Shown in pieces: positions 23,892 to 32,300 of a DNA stretch of 64,000 nucleotides. The DNA comes from Janthinobacterium sp. GTDB lineage: Bacteria > Pseudomonadota > Gammaproteobacteria > Burkholderiales > Chitinibacteraceae. Made by a program: the position numbers and the translations under genes. Location of the stretch: positions 1-64,000 of the forward strand of contig JANYCY010000033.1 of assembly GCA_025360045.1 (NCBI GenBank). Reading direction: 5' to 3'. How positions within the stretch are numbered: the first letter of the stretch is position 1; every line of letters starts with the position of its first letter. Below the pieces are notes generated by a model, which was given only the letters and a program-made list of their open reading frames with translations, was not told the origin of the DNA and ran no database searches.

Positions 23892-24252
23892 CCCTTATCC
23901 TGCCCAGCCTAACAAAGGCCCAAGCGACCACCCACCGGCGGGAGCTGCTGCCCTAGCGGCGTTTCTATCTGCGCCGGTTTGTGTTGAAGCGCCCACCCTA
24001 GCCCATGCACCCGCTACGCTAAAGCCTGCATTCTTATTACCAAGCCATAGCCATGAGGCGCGGCAAGCGTGGCGGCAAGTGGTGGGCAATGTAGCGGACT
24101 TTCTGGGGTGCTCAGATGATGAGAAGGCAGATATGCTGTATCAACTAGAAAGCCCCAGCTTCTTGGCTGCGGTGCTGGCTATTGCTAAGGGCTATTGCTT
24201 GGCTAGTCAGCAATCACTAGCGCTTTTAAAGGCGGGGGATACCTACACCTAA
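23884..24252 (+). CDS. Hypothetical island protein
   Basis: A 122-residue protein (MISPYPAQPNKGPSDHPPAG) with a Pro/Ala-rich first half and a helical second half (ARQAWRQVVGNVADFLGCSDDEKADMLYQLE). It overlaps the DUF927 gene by 8 bp. The upstream GTGs at 23875 and 23878 are alternative starts. The position at the end of the replication operon is its only functional clue. Confidence 0.55.
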   Translation: MISPYPAQPNKGPSDHPPAGAAALAAFLSAPVCVEAPTLAHAPATLKPAFLLPSHSHEARQAWRQVVGNVADFLGCSDDEKADMLYQLESPSFLAAVLAIAKGYCLASQQSLALLKAGDTYT

Positions 24253-24663
24253 ACCGGTATAAGCCGCTTTAGCCTCTCCCTTTATAAGATGACAAGGTCA
24301 TTAGCGTTTGCTGATGGCCTTTGTTTTTGTGTGCTACTTAGGCGCTTACCCTTGTCTATTTGCTTTCTATTGTTGTTTTAAATAAGAAAGCATTTAGAAA
24401 ATATATAGCATTGTGGGCCGTGTACTATTCGGCTTACAAATTAGCGTAAACCCCATCAAAACCATGTGATCGTTTCTTGCTTTGGCATTAGCTGCTGGTG
24501 GTGTTTTATGCTGATGAGGCAAGCGTGAGCACCTGCTTTAATCGCTGCATAAAACCACTAAGGGCAAGGCGGTATGCCCTAGCTTACCCACTCCTCTTTT
24601 TCCCTATCCCTTGCTAAGCCCTTTGTTTAAAAGGGTTTACGCCTCTTTCGCTGTCTTTCTCAC
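24253..24663. other. Non-coding, hairpin-rich stretch after the replication operon
   Basis: No supportable gene. Three hairpins can be drawn: GTTTTATGC with GCATAAAAC (24503-24555), AGGGCA with TGCCCT (about 24562-24581), and CCCTTT with AAAGGG (about 24618-24640). No long T tail follows, so they are not obvious terminators. It leads directly into the right iteron array. Confidence 0.5.
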
Positions 24664-24670
24664 TTGCCAA

Positions 24671-24793
24671 TCTGGTCACACCGGTCACACCTTGGTTTTA
24701 CGTGGTCTCACAAAAAAAACCCTTTAAAATCAACGTGGTCACACTGGTCACACCGGTCACACCAGAAAAACACCCACCCCCTACCCCCGATGT
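24671..24793. repeat. Right iteron array, inverted copy of 14290-14411
   Basis: GGTCACACC at 24674 and 24683; GGTCTCAC near 24704; GGTCACACT, GGTCACACC and GGTCACACC in exact 9 bp steps from 24737 to 24763. Read on the minus strand the order and spacers equal the left array, including ACCACGTAAAACCAAGG. The two arrays thus face each other across the ~10 kb gene block. Confidence 0.85.
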
Positions 24794-25032
24794 GCTGCTA
24801 TGGCGCACAGGGGGAACACCTTCGCGCTCGTTTTGTGATATTTACACACTGTAAGGATTGCTGTTTTTTAGCTTGGCTTAACCTGTTTCTATTTCTGCAT
24901 ATTTGTAAGATAAAACAATAACCATCTTGCTATCACTCAGACAATAGCCTTTAAATCTTACGCCACCAAGTGGGGCGCAAGGGAACAAACCAAGCTAAGG
25001 CCCCACCCCATCCGGCATGGTGTATATCACTA

Positions 25033-25069
25033 TTTTAAGTTCGACCATGTACTTAAGGTATGACCGGTG
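25033..25069. repeat. Left arm of a second inverted repeat in the right end
   Basis: TTTTAAGTTCGACCATGTAC followed by TTAAGGTATGACCGGTG; its inverse is at 25384-25420. It ends in one more iteron-like unit (TGACCGGTGTGG). Confidence 0.8.
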
Positions 25070-25383
25070 TGGCTGATTCATCTGCTTACAGGTAAGGGGG
25101 GGGGCTAAAAGTCTGTCATGTAAGACTAAGAAACCGTGTGCTTAACCGTACTTTTTCGCGGACTGCTTTTTATAGGGGGGGGGTCTAATTGCAATGGGGC
25201 TGGTAATGATCGAAGGCCAAGGCTTAAAAAAAAGGGAGCGAAAAGGTTAGCGCCTTATAGTCGCGGCATATGCACTAGAAAACGGGTATTTTTACTCCAG
25301 ACGCCCCCTAAATCAAAGGTTTTTACACCATTAAGAAATGGGCTTTGTCATAGCTTGGGTCTATTGCCAAATTACGCCGGTTA
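25070..25383. other. Non-coding core between the arms of the second inverted repeat
   Basis: About 310 bp with two long G runs (GGGGGGGG near 25096 and 25174) and mixed purine stretches (AAAAAAAAGGGAGCGAAAAGG). The ORF 25136-25540 crosses the repeat arm and has no start signal. No gene can be supported; it could be a replication origin core, a single-strand initiation site or an RNA gene. Confidence 0.45.
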
Positions 25384-25420
25384 CACCAGTCACACCTTAA
25401 GTACATGGTCGAACTTAAAA
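25384..25420. repeat. Right arm of the second inverted repeat
   Basis: CAGTCACACCTTAAGTACAT followed by GGTCGAACTTAAAA, inverse of 25033-25069 with few mismatches. Confidence 0.8.
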
Positions 25421-25546
25421 AGAGTAATAGGCTATCTGTTTGCCGGTGAAACCGTCCATATCCATCAAATGCAAAAATGCATCGCGGGCATATTCCCTGC
25501 CAGCCCCCAGCAGCGCGATTTTGTAGAGGTAACTACCTAGGCATGG

Positions 25547-25591
25547 CATTGTTGGTATATAAAAAATATACCAACAAATATACCAACAATG
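25547..25591. repeat. Right end repeat with palindrome (ATATACCAAC type)
   Basis: 25564-25591 is identical to the 28 bp at 12844-12871. In addition CATTGTTGGTATAT at 25547-25560 is a perfect inverse of ATATACCAACAATG at 25578-25591, so the right end has three units where the left has two. Such end-specific arrangement is usual for integrase/excisionase binding sites. Confidence 0.7.
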
Positions 25592-25635
25592 AAGAGCGGC
25601 TGTAGGGGGTATTTGGCGCACTGTGGCGGAAACAA

Positions 25636-25668
25636 AAAACCCCGCAAGCGGCATGTTTGCAGGGTTTA
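25636..25668 (-). terminator. Terminator of tRNA-Arg, supplied by the island
   Basis: On the minus strand AACCCTGCAA and TTGCGGGGTT pair imperfectly and are followed by TTTTTG, about 35 bp after the tRNA 3' end. It lies inside the island, so the element restores both the tRNA end and its terminator. Confidence 0.75.
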
Positions 25669-25701
25669 GAGAACTTACACGGACTAGGCTGAACTGGTGC
25701 T

Positions 25702-25776
25702 TGGTATCCCCGACAGGAATCGAACCTGTATCTAGCGCTTAGGAGGCACTTGTACTATCCGTTGTACTACGAGGAC
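25702..25776 (-). tRNA. tRNA-Arg (anticodon CCT), integration site of the island
   Basis: The minus strand reads GTCCTCGTAGTACAACGGAT, an anticodon arm with CCT between GTGC and AAGCGC-type stem strands, the T arm ACAGG-TTCGATT-CCTGT, and a 3' end GGGGATACCA with encoded CCA. Length is 75 nt. The 3' 26 nt are shared with attL. The first acceptor pair is a G-U wobble, perhaps because the 3' end came from the mobile element. Confidence 0.95.
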
Positions 25777-25829
25777 GAAGCCAATCACTGCGGGCGTATT
25801 ATACCTGTCATCCGCTCAGAGTAAACGCT

Positions 25830-26312
25830 TTACATTCTAATACTCAATTTCTCAAGTAAAGGCCGTAAATCTTCTGGGAATTTAATGTTTTCACCAGGGC
25901 TAGATAAAACCTCTAATTTGCCATTACTGATCAGGCCCACTTCTAGTTTTCTATTTTCTGTATCAATCAAAATATACGCTTGGCCCTTCCCCTCTTCCTT
26001 GGCGCTGCCTTGCACATACAACACCCCATCTTGCAAAAGTGGGCTGGTTTTTTCCATATACAGCTTAAAAACATCAAGCTGAGGCCCCAGCAATAGGCGT
26101 AGCGCGTGCTTTAGAGGGGGCCGCTCCCATAGCTTGATATCTTGGGGGTTTTGGCCGACATACTGCTGCAAGCGATCCCATTCCACTTGATTTTTTTTAA
26201 AAAACACATCTGGTGTACTGGCGTCTAACGCAGCCCGAGCAGGGGCTGCGGTCTTTTCTTGGCAAGCGGTCAAAGCAAAGGCCATGATCAATAGGGCGAT
26301 ACGGAACAGCAT
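25830..26312 (-). CDS. Small putative lipoprotein
   Basis: A 160-residue protein with a signal peptide and lipobox (LLIMAFALTAC, Cys at about 17), then EKTAAPARA. The mature part has no recognised domain; a beta-rich segment (QAYILIDTENRKLEVGLISNGKLEVL) resembles small periplasmic folds. Stand-alone gene between the tRNA and the DUF1415 gene. Probably anchored in the outer or inner membrane facing the periplasm. Confidence 0.8.
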   Translation of the reverse strand: MLFRIALLIMAFALTACQEKTAAPARAALDASTPDVFFKKNQVEWDRLQQYVGQNPQDIKLWERPPLKHALRLLLGPQLDVFKLYMEKTSPLLQDGVLYVQGSAKEEGKGQAYILIDTENRKLEVGLISNGKLEVLSSPGENIKFPEDLRPLLEKLSIRM

Positions 26313-26405
26313 AAATAATCCTTAGCGAGCAGTCCTATATTTGAAAGAATTCAGCGCTAAAGTTCATTTATTAATATGTAAATGCTGCGCTTTTTTACGT
26401 AACCA

Positions 26406-26948
26406 TCACTCCCAAAGCTTTTTCCAACCGGCATGGCCCATGCTGCGCAATGTAGCAATATTCCTATCCACAATGACATCGGCATCAGGAAAAGCCTCTA
26501 CCGCCTTATCAATACTGTCTTCACGAAGTAAGTGCAAGGTTGGATAAGGGCTGCGATTAGTGTAATTGTCGATATCATCCGGCTCGCTGCCTTCAAACTG
26601 ATACTGGGGATGAAAGCTGGCGATTTGAAAAATGCCATCTAGATTAAGCTCGGCCAATACTGAATCAGCAACACCTAGAAAATCGTTATACGCCACAAAA
26701 TCCCCCAACACATAGGGGTGAATCAAGAGCGTCATTTCAATCTTTGTGGGGTCAGCGTCGCTCAATAGCTCTAACTCTGCAATTAAAGTCTCGATCAACA
26801 CATCAATATTGCGTGCCTCACTCACCGTGTAGCGCACTTGTTTTTTAATATGCACCGCTTTAGCAAAAGGGCAAAGATTTAAACCAATCACGGCTTTTTC
26901 TAGCCAGCGCTCGGTATCCAGAATAATTTGGTCGTTAGATGGCATCAT
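26406..26948 (-). CDS. DUF1415 family protein
   Basis: A 180-residue protein with the DUF1415 features TERWLEKAVIGLNLCPFAKA, TLLIHPYVLGDFVAYNDFL and FQIASFHPQYQFEGSEPDDI, ending with NRSPYPTLHLLRE. Function is not known; the family is widespread in proteobacteria and contains a conserved Cys in LNLCPFA. Start is either of two adjacent ATGs. Followed closely (in minus direction after 26954) by the MazG-like gene, which lies 5 bp upstream, so the two are probably one operon with YaeQ further upstream. Confidence 0.9.
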   Translation of the reverse strand: MMPSNDQIILDTERWLEKAVIGLNLCPFAKAVHIKKQVRYTVSEARNIDVLIETLIAELELLSDADPTKIEMTLLIHPYVLGDFVAYNDFLGVADSVLAELNLDGIFQIASFHPQYQFEGSEPDDIDNYTNRSPYPTLHLLREDSIDKAVEAFPDADVIVDRNIATLRSMGHAGWKKLWE

Positions 26949-26953
26949 ATTTT

Positions 26954-27262
26954 TTATAGGGGAGGATATTTAACAGCATTTAAAACCATTTTTGCCCGAA
27001 TGGCCGTTTCTAAATCAACATTTAGCACATCAGCCAACCTAATCATATAAAGCATCACATCGGCCATTTCTTGCTCAACGGCTACGCGCTTTGCCGAATC
27101 TAATTGCTGAGATTCCTCTGGCGTTGCCCATTGAAAATGCTCAACTAACTCGGCCATTTCTACCGACATCGCCATACATAGATTCTTAGGCGTGTGATAA
27201 CGCTCCCAATCGCGATCTTTGGCAAATTGGCGAACGTCGAGTATGAGTTGGTTTAAATCCAT
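26954..27262 (-). CDS. MazG-like nucleotide pyrophosphohydrolase
   Basis: A 102-residue all-helical protein with EMAELVEHFQW and EMADVMLYMIRLADVL, the E-x-x-E and E-x-x-D metal sites of the MazG/RS21-C6 (dCTP pyrophosphatase) superfamily. It would hydrolyse non-canonical or excess nucleoside triphosphates. The ORF track begins 12 codons earlier (27298); MDLNQLILDVRQFAKDRDW at 27262 matches the family start. Ends 5 bp before the DUF1415 gene. Confidence 0.9.
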   Translation of the reverse strand: MDLNQLILDVRQFAKDRDWERYHTPKNLCMAMSVEMAELVEHFQWATPEESQQLDSAKRVAVEQEMADVMLYMIRLADVLNVDLETAIRAKMVLNAVKYPPL

Positions 27263-27318
27263 GAATCTATGGCTCTCTATCGCATTTAGTATGGGCATAA
27301 AGACTTGCCCACCCTACA

Positions 27319-27864
27319 TTATTTAAATGGTTTTAAAATACTGAAATGCGCTTCAATCGATTGGCTATTATCTGCCAGCCATACTTGCCCATCTTGAATC
27401 GTGCATTGCAACTGCATATTGCGATTAGCTAAAGCGGCTAATGTGTGGGTCATTTCTACCGGCACATTAATTACTTGCAGATTATCTAAACGCTCTAATT
27501 TGCTGACAATGCCTTTCCACCAAACATCAGCGCTATTACCGCTATACGTAAATACCGCCACTTTTTGCGCTTTACCGCAGGCTTGGCGAATGCGCTTTTC
27601 ATCGGGCTGGCCTAATTCAATCCATAACTCAATGGCGCCAGTTAAATCTTTTTGCCAAATATCTGGCTCCTCGGTATCGCTCAAGCCTTTAGTAAAGGCG
27701 AGCGATTCGCTGGCATGCAGAGCAAATGCCAATAGACGCACCATCATGCGTTCGTCATTTTCAGAAGGGTGACGCGCAATCACCAAAGAATGGGTGGCGT
27801 AATAATGACGATCCATATCGGCAATTTGCAGATCAGACTTAAAAATAGTTGCCTTGAGGGCCAT
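27319..27864 (-). CDS. yaeQ: YaeQ family protein
   Basis: A 181-residue protein with MALKATIFKSDLQIADMDRHYY, RHPSENDERMMVRLLAFAL and LWIELGQPDEKRIRQACGKA, all typical of YaeQ, which has a PD-(D/E)XK nuclease-like fold but no established biochemical role (reported to suppress RfaH-related defects when overproduced). Length matches. First gene of a likely three-gene minus-strand run with the MazG-like and DUF1415 genes. Confidence 0.95.
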   Translation of the reverse strand: MALKATIFKSDLQIADMDRHYYATHSLVIARHPSENDERMMVRLLAFALHASESLAFTKGLSDTEEPDIWQKDLTGAIELWIELGQPDEKRIRQACGKAQKVAVFTYSGNSADVWWKGIVSKLERLDNLQVINVPVEMTHTLAALANRNMQLQCTIQDGQVWLADNSQSIEAHFSILKPFK

Positions 27865-27918
27865 GGCGGATCACGGGAAAAATGAAATAAGCCCGCATCT
27901 TACCCTAAATGTGAAAGC

Positions 27919-28116
27919 TCAATCCGCCCTGCACTGCTGGGGGGTTTTAGCATGCTCAGCCAAATGCCGCATCTTGTGATGTACATCGGTGAGGCTTTCT
28001 AAACAGGCGCTACGCAATAGCTCTTGCTCGCCATGATGAGTCACACGAAAAAGCCCGTATTCCATGGCTTCAGGTTCACTCACCGGCCAGATAGGGTGAA
28101 TTACAAAGGTGCTCAT
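27919..28116 (-). CDS. Hypothetical small protein
   Basis: A 65-residue protein (MSTFVIHPIWPVSEPEAMEY) with a helical C-terminal half (LTDVHHKMRHLAEHAKT). An SD-like CAGGA is about ten bases upstream of the ATG, and there is no conflicting ORF. Not recognised. Confidence 0.5.
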   Translation of the reverse strand: MSTFVIHPIWPVSEPEAMEYGLFRVTHHGEQELLRSACLESLTDVHHKMRHLAEHAKTPQQCRAD

Positions 28117-28330
28117 GATAAATATCCTGATGATTAAGTGTTATCAAAAGACTATGCAAGCATCGTGCCAAAGTATCGAAAGCTTGCAAGCCGTATAACT
28201 AGATCATCGGCGGCATATAAGAAGACTTTAATGGTGCTGCCAAGCGGCATTCTTTGCCGCTTGGCAAGGGAAGAGCTTAACCCACAGCCCTATCAACTTA
28301 GCTAGATACTGGCACACGATGACAAGTATT

Positions 28331-28428
28331 GAATCATCGTAGGGCGGGTGAAACCCGCGTTATTTTCAGCATCGCTCGCGGGTTTCACCCGCCCTACGAA
28401 AAACATTTCGCTTACGTTGATAGGATTG
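28331..28428. repeat. Family C inverted repeat
   Basis: CGTAGGGCGGGTGAAACCCG and its inverse CGGGTTTCACCCGCCCTACG flank TATTTTCAGCATCGCTCG. The tail TTACGTTGATAGGATT is shared with the copy at 3260. The whole 28117-28430 interval is otherwise empty. Confidence 0.85.
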
Positions 28429-28430
28429 AT

Positions 28431-29066
28431 TTAATCCATGCCCAATTCAGCGCAAATTTTTGCCATTTTTTCTTTTAATTCAAAGAGTTCCATCTCTAAA
28501 AGATCCACTTTAACTTGCAAGGCTGAATCGCCGCTGCCTTTGGCACTTGGCGCGGCCTCATTGATCACGGGCTCGCCCGATAATAAATGCGCCCAGCGGC
28601 TTTCCCTTGCGCCCGGCTGACGAGGCAGTTTTACCACCAAGGCCCCGCTACTTCGGGATGTAAGCTCTTCTAAAAAAGCCTCTACCGCTGAAATATCAGA
28701 AAACTTATGCAGGCGCTCAGAAGCTAAACGCAGCTCCCCCGCTGTTTGCGGGCCTCGCAACATCAGCACCGTTAAAATCGCCACCGATTGCGATGGCACT
28801 TGAAACACGGCTGCAAAGCACTGCGAGTAACGCGCAATACGCCCGCCCAAATGCGAAGACTCAACCAGCTTCAGCTCTTTTAAATGCACCAGCGCTTCAT
28901 CCGCTTCGGTGTCATTAATTGACACGACAGGATCACGGCTGGATTTCTGATTACAACCTGAAACAAGGGAATTCAAAGAAAGAGGATAGGTATCAGGAAC
29001 AGTAATTTGCTTTTCGATTAGAACACCCAGAATGCGGGTTTCGAGCAGGGAAAGGAGGAAAGTCAT
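28431..29066 (-). CDS. yceH: YceH (DUF480) family protein
   Basis: A 211-residue protein with two winged-helix domains; motifs LETRILGVLIEKQITVPDTYPLSLNSL (split), CNQKSSRDPV and MLRGPQTAGELR are highly typical of YceH. It ends in a coiled-coil heptad segment LLEMELFELKEKMAKICAEL. Function is not established; DNA binding is suggested by the fold. The start at 29066 (MTFLLSLLETR) fits the family. Confidence 0.95.
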   Translation of the reverse strand: MTFLLSLLETRILGVLIEKQITVPDTYPLSLNSLVSGCNQKSSRDPVVSINDTEADEALVHLKELKLVESSHLGGRIARYSQCFAAVFQVPSQSVAILTVLMLRGPQTAGELRLASERLHKFSDISAVEAFLEELTSRSSGALVVKLPRQPGARESRWAHLLSGEPVINEAAPSAKGSGDSALQVKVDLLEMELFELKEKMAKICAELGMD

Positions 29067-29189
29067 AGATCACCAGCAGATCAAGCAGATGGGTTTATTA
29101 TGCACTTAAATGATGCGAAGCTTACTAATTGATGTTACGCCGCCTTTGAAAAACGCGAACAAAACACTTTTGATGAAGAGGATAGAGAG

Positions 29190-29331
29190 CTAAACCTTAA
29201 ACCACAGAGTAAAACGAGGACACAGAGATCACAGAGATCACAGAGAAAACGTCTAATCATTGGTTTTCTCTGTGAAACTCTGTGTCCTCTGCGTTCTCTG
29301 TGATTCAGGATTTTGCGCTGTGTCACATCAA
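29190..29331. repeat. Family A inverted repeat
   Basis: AAACCACAGAG and further CACAGAGATCACAGAG units on the left, and TTTTCTCTGTGAAACTCTGTG with CTCTGTGATTCAGGATTTTG on the right, form a long imperfect hairpin. The tail GCTGTGTCACATCAAAT recurs after the copy at 63128. Confidence 0.8.
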
Positions 29332-29371
29332 ATGCTGAGGATACGATATGGGCACAGCGCCCACGCCCCCC

Positions 29372-32300
29372 TTAACTAATACTCATCAAACTCGCATTCC
29401 CGCCTGCGGCTGCGGTATTTACGCTGATGGAGCGCTCGGCTAATAGGCGGGCCAGATCAAAGTCTTCTCCGGCAACAAGGGCAGCGCTGGATAGGCCTTG
29501 CACTTGCAAGATAGGCCCAGCGATTTCTGCAATTTGGCGGTTGATCTCACCCAATGCATCGCTATCGCCTTCAAACAAGACCCCCCCCATTACACCGGCC
29601 TCAGCAATAGATGGCTTCATTACAACTCGGCCAGATAAGGCTTTTGGCAAGGCATCAAGCACCGCTTTTACTGCCGGATTCGCAATAAATATCGCTTGGT
29701 TGCCACTGGCTAAGGCGGCAGCAAATTGCGCTTTTGCACCCAGCTCAGTTGCGGCAATACACAACACAGGGCCGCGTGGATGCAGTAAGTAGCGGTTGCG
29801 CTCGCCAGTTGGGCCTGGCAAGTCGATATTTGCACCTAGGCCCGATCCAGCGAGGTAGCGGCTGCAACGGGCGGCCGCAGCGTCTTCTTTATTGGATTGC
29901 AAATGATCGTGGTAGGCCAGTAGCGGAGCGAGGGCCGCTTGGTCCCCTGGCAAGGTTTGCGCAGGGCGGCGGGACAAGAGTCGTGGTAAATACAGCGGGC
30001 CACCGGCCTTAGGGCCAGTCCCCGATAGACCTTCACCACCAAAAGGTTGCACCCCAACCACGGCACCAATCACATTGCGGTTTACATAAATATTCCCCGC
30101 CTGCACTTTTTCCACCACATGGGCGATGGTTTCGTCGATACGGGTATGCACACCAAAAGTCAGGCCAAAACCCGTTGCATTGATATCGTCAATCAACTGA
30201 TCCAGCGCTTCGCGGCGATAGCGAATCACGTGCAATACGGGGCCGAAGACTTCTTGTTTCAGCTCAGAAAGGCTATTGATTTCGATCAGCGTAGGCGCAA
30301 TAAAGGTGCCTTGCTGGCATAACGACGGCAGCGACAGCGCTAATACCTCAGCACCACGGCTCTTGAATGCTGCGATATGGCTGGCAATATTTTGCTGCGC
30401 CTCAAGATCAATCACGGGGCCTACATCCACAGCCAGCGAATCAGGCTTGCCGATATTTAACTCCTGCATCGCGCCTTTCAGCATATGCAGAATATGGTCT
30501 GCCGCCTCGCTTTGCAGGCAGAGCACGCGCAATGCCGAGCAGCGCTGACCAGCCGAATCAAACGCCGACATCAGCACATCGCCAACCACCTGCTCAGCCA
30601 AAGCCGATGAATCGACGATCATGCAGTTCTGGCCACCGGTTTCGGCAATCAGCGGAATGGTGCGGCCATCTTTATCGAGGCGTTTAGCCAAATTGCTGGC
30701 GATTAAGCGCGCCACTTGAGTAGAGCCGGTAAACATCACGCCACTGCAACGCGCGTCTGAAATTAAGGCGCTACCCACGGTTTCACCACGGCCTGGCAAG
30801 AGTTGCACCGCACCAGCTGGCACACCCGCTGCACGCAAGATGCGCACGGCTTCGGCAGCGATTAGCGGCGTTTGCTCTGCAGGCTTAGCCAGCACAGGGT
30901 TGCCTGCTGCCAAGGCTGCGGCAACCTGACCAATAAAGATCGCAAGTGGGAAATTCCACGGGCTGATACACACCACGGGGCCCAGCGGGCGATGCGTATC
31001 ATTGGCAAAATCTTGCTCGATTTGCCCCGCGTAATAGCGCAAGAAATCGACCGCTTCACGCACTTCGGCAATCGCATTTGGCAGAGATTTACCCGCTTCA
31101 CGCACAATCAAGCCCAACAGCGGCTGCATACCCGATTCGAGCAATTGCGCGGCGCGATTTAGGCAAGCGGCACGCTCGGCGACCGATGTGGCTTGCCAGA
31201 TTGGGCCAATATTTGCGGCATGCATAAAGGCAGTCGCCACATCATCCACATCGGCTTCAATCACATAGCCCACTACATCTTGATGATCGGCAGGGTTTTT
31301 AACCGCCTGCTTACGAGTCATATCTAGCTCGGCCACCACACCCAATAAGGGCGCAGCCAGCCATTCGGTATTCGCGCCCGCCAAGAGGGCGGCAGACAAG
31401 GAGGCCAAGCGATGCTCATTAGATAAATCCAAGCCGCTAGAATTCAGGCGATTTGCACCAAACAACAGGCGTGGCAGCGGGATTTTATCGTGCGGGGCAA
31501 AAGCAGGAATCACCGCCAAGGCTTGCACAATCGGATCGATAATCAATTCTTCAATCGCCACATTCTCATCGGCAATGCGGTTTACAAACGAGCTATTTGC
31601 GCCGTTTTCCAATAAGCGGCGTACTAAATAGGCCAAGAGCGTTTCATGGCTGCCCACCGGCGCATACACGCGGCAAGGGCGGCCTAGTTTTTCACGCGCG
31701 GTGACTTCTTCGTATAGAGGCTCGCCCATACCGTGCAGGCACTGAAACTCATACTGGCCAGGGTAGTAATTTTGCCCCGCAAGGTGATAAATCGCCGAAA
31801 GCGTTTGCGCATTATGCGTTGCAAACTGTGGGTAGACCGCATCTGGCGTCGCCAGCAATTTTTTAGCGCAGGCAAGGTAAGCCACATCGGTATAGACCTT
31901 ACGCGTGTATACCGGATAATCTTCCAAACCATCCACTTGTGCACGCTTGATTTCGCTATCCCAATACGCGCCTTTTACCAGACGAATCATCAAACGGTGG
32001 CCGCTGCGGCGGGCCAGATCAATCACATAATCGATCACATGCGGCGCACGTTTTTGATACGCCTGAATCACAAAGCCAATGCCGTTCCAACCGGCCAGCT
32101 CAGGATCGAAACACATCGCTTCTAGCAAATCGAGCGAGATTTCTAAACGATCTGCTTCTTCAGCATCAATATTTAAACCAATATCGTAACGACGTGCGAG
32201 GCGAGCTAGCGCAATCACGCTAGGCAATAATTCAGCCGTCACGCGGTCTTGCTGCGCACGCGAATAACGAGGGTGCAGCGCAGAAAGCTTAATCGAAATT

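Larger units (their letters stand above)
12771..25702. mobile_element. P4/PICI-like integrative satellite element in tRNA-Arg(CCT)
   Basis: The element is bounded by a 26 bp near-perfect direct repeat of the tRNA-Arg 3' end (12771-12796 and 25701-25726, one mismatch). A tyrosine integrase gene sits just inside the left end. Content typical of P4-like satellites and Gram-negative PICIs follows: AlpA-type regulators, antirepressor, CI-RNA-like immunity region, zinc-ribbon/Toprim primase, and a DUF927 ATPase. Iteron arrays lie at both sides of the gene block. No capsid, size-determination, terminase or psu-like gene was recognised, so it is either a minimal satellite or a replicating island. The exact right boundary is the tRNA 3' end. 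Confidence 0.85.

Noticed and set aside
24664-24921. 85-residue ORF over the right iteron array
   Set aside because: Its repeated WSHRSH peptide is only the translation of the GGTCACACC iterons; the left array gives a similar minus-strand ORF (14239-14433).
25136-25540. 134-residue ORF in the right end of the island
   Set aside because: Low-complexity composition, crosses an inverted-repeat arm and has no start signal; treated as non-coding.
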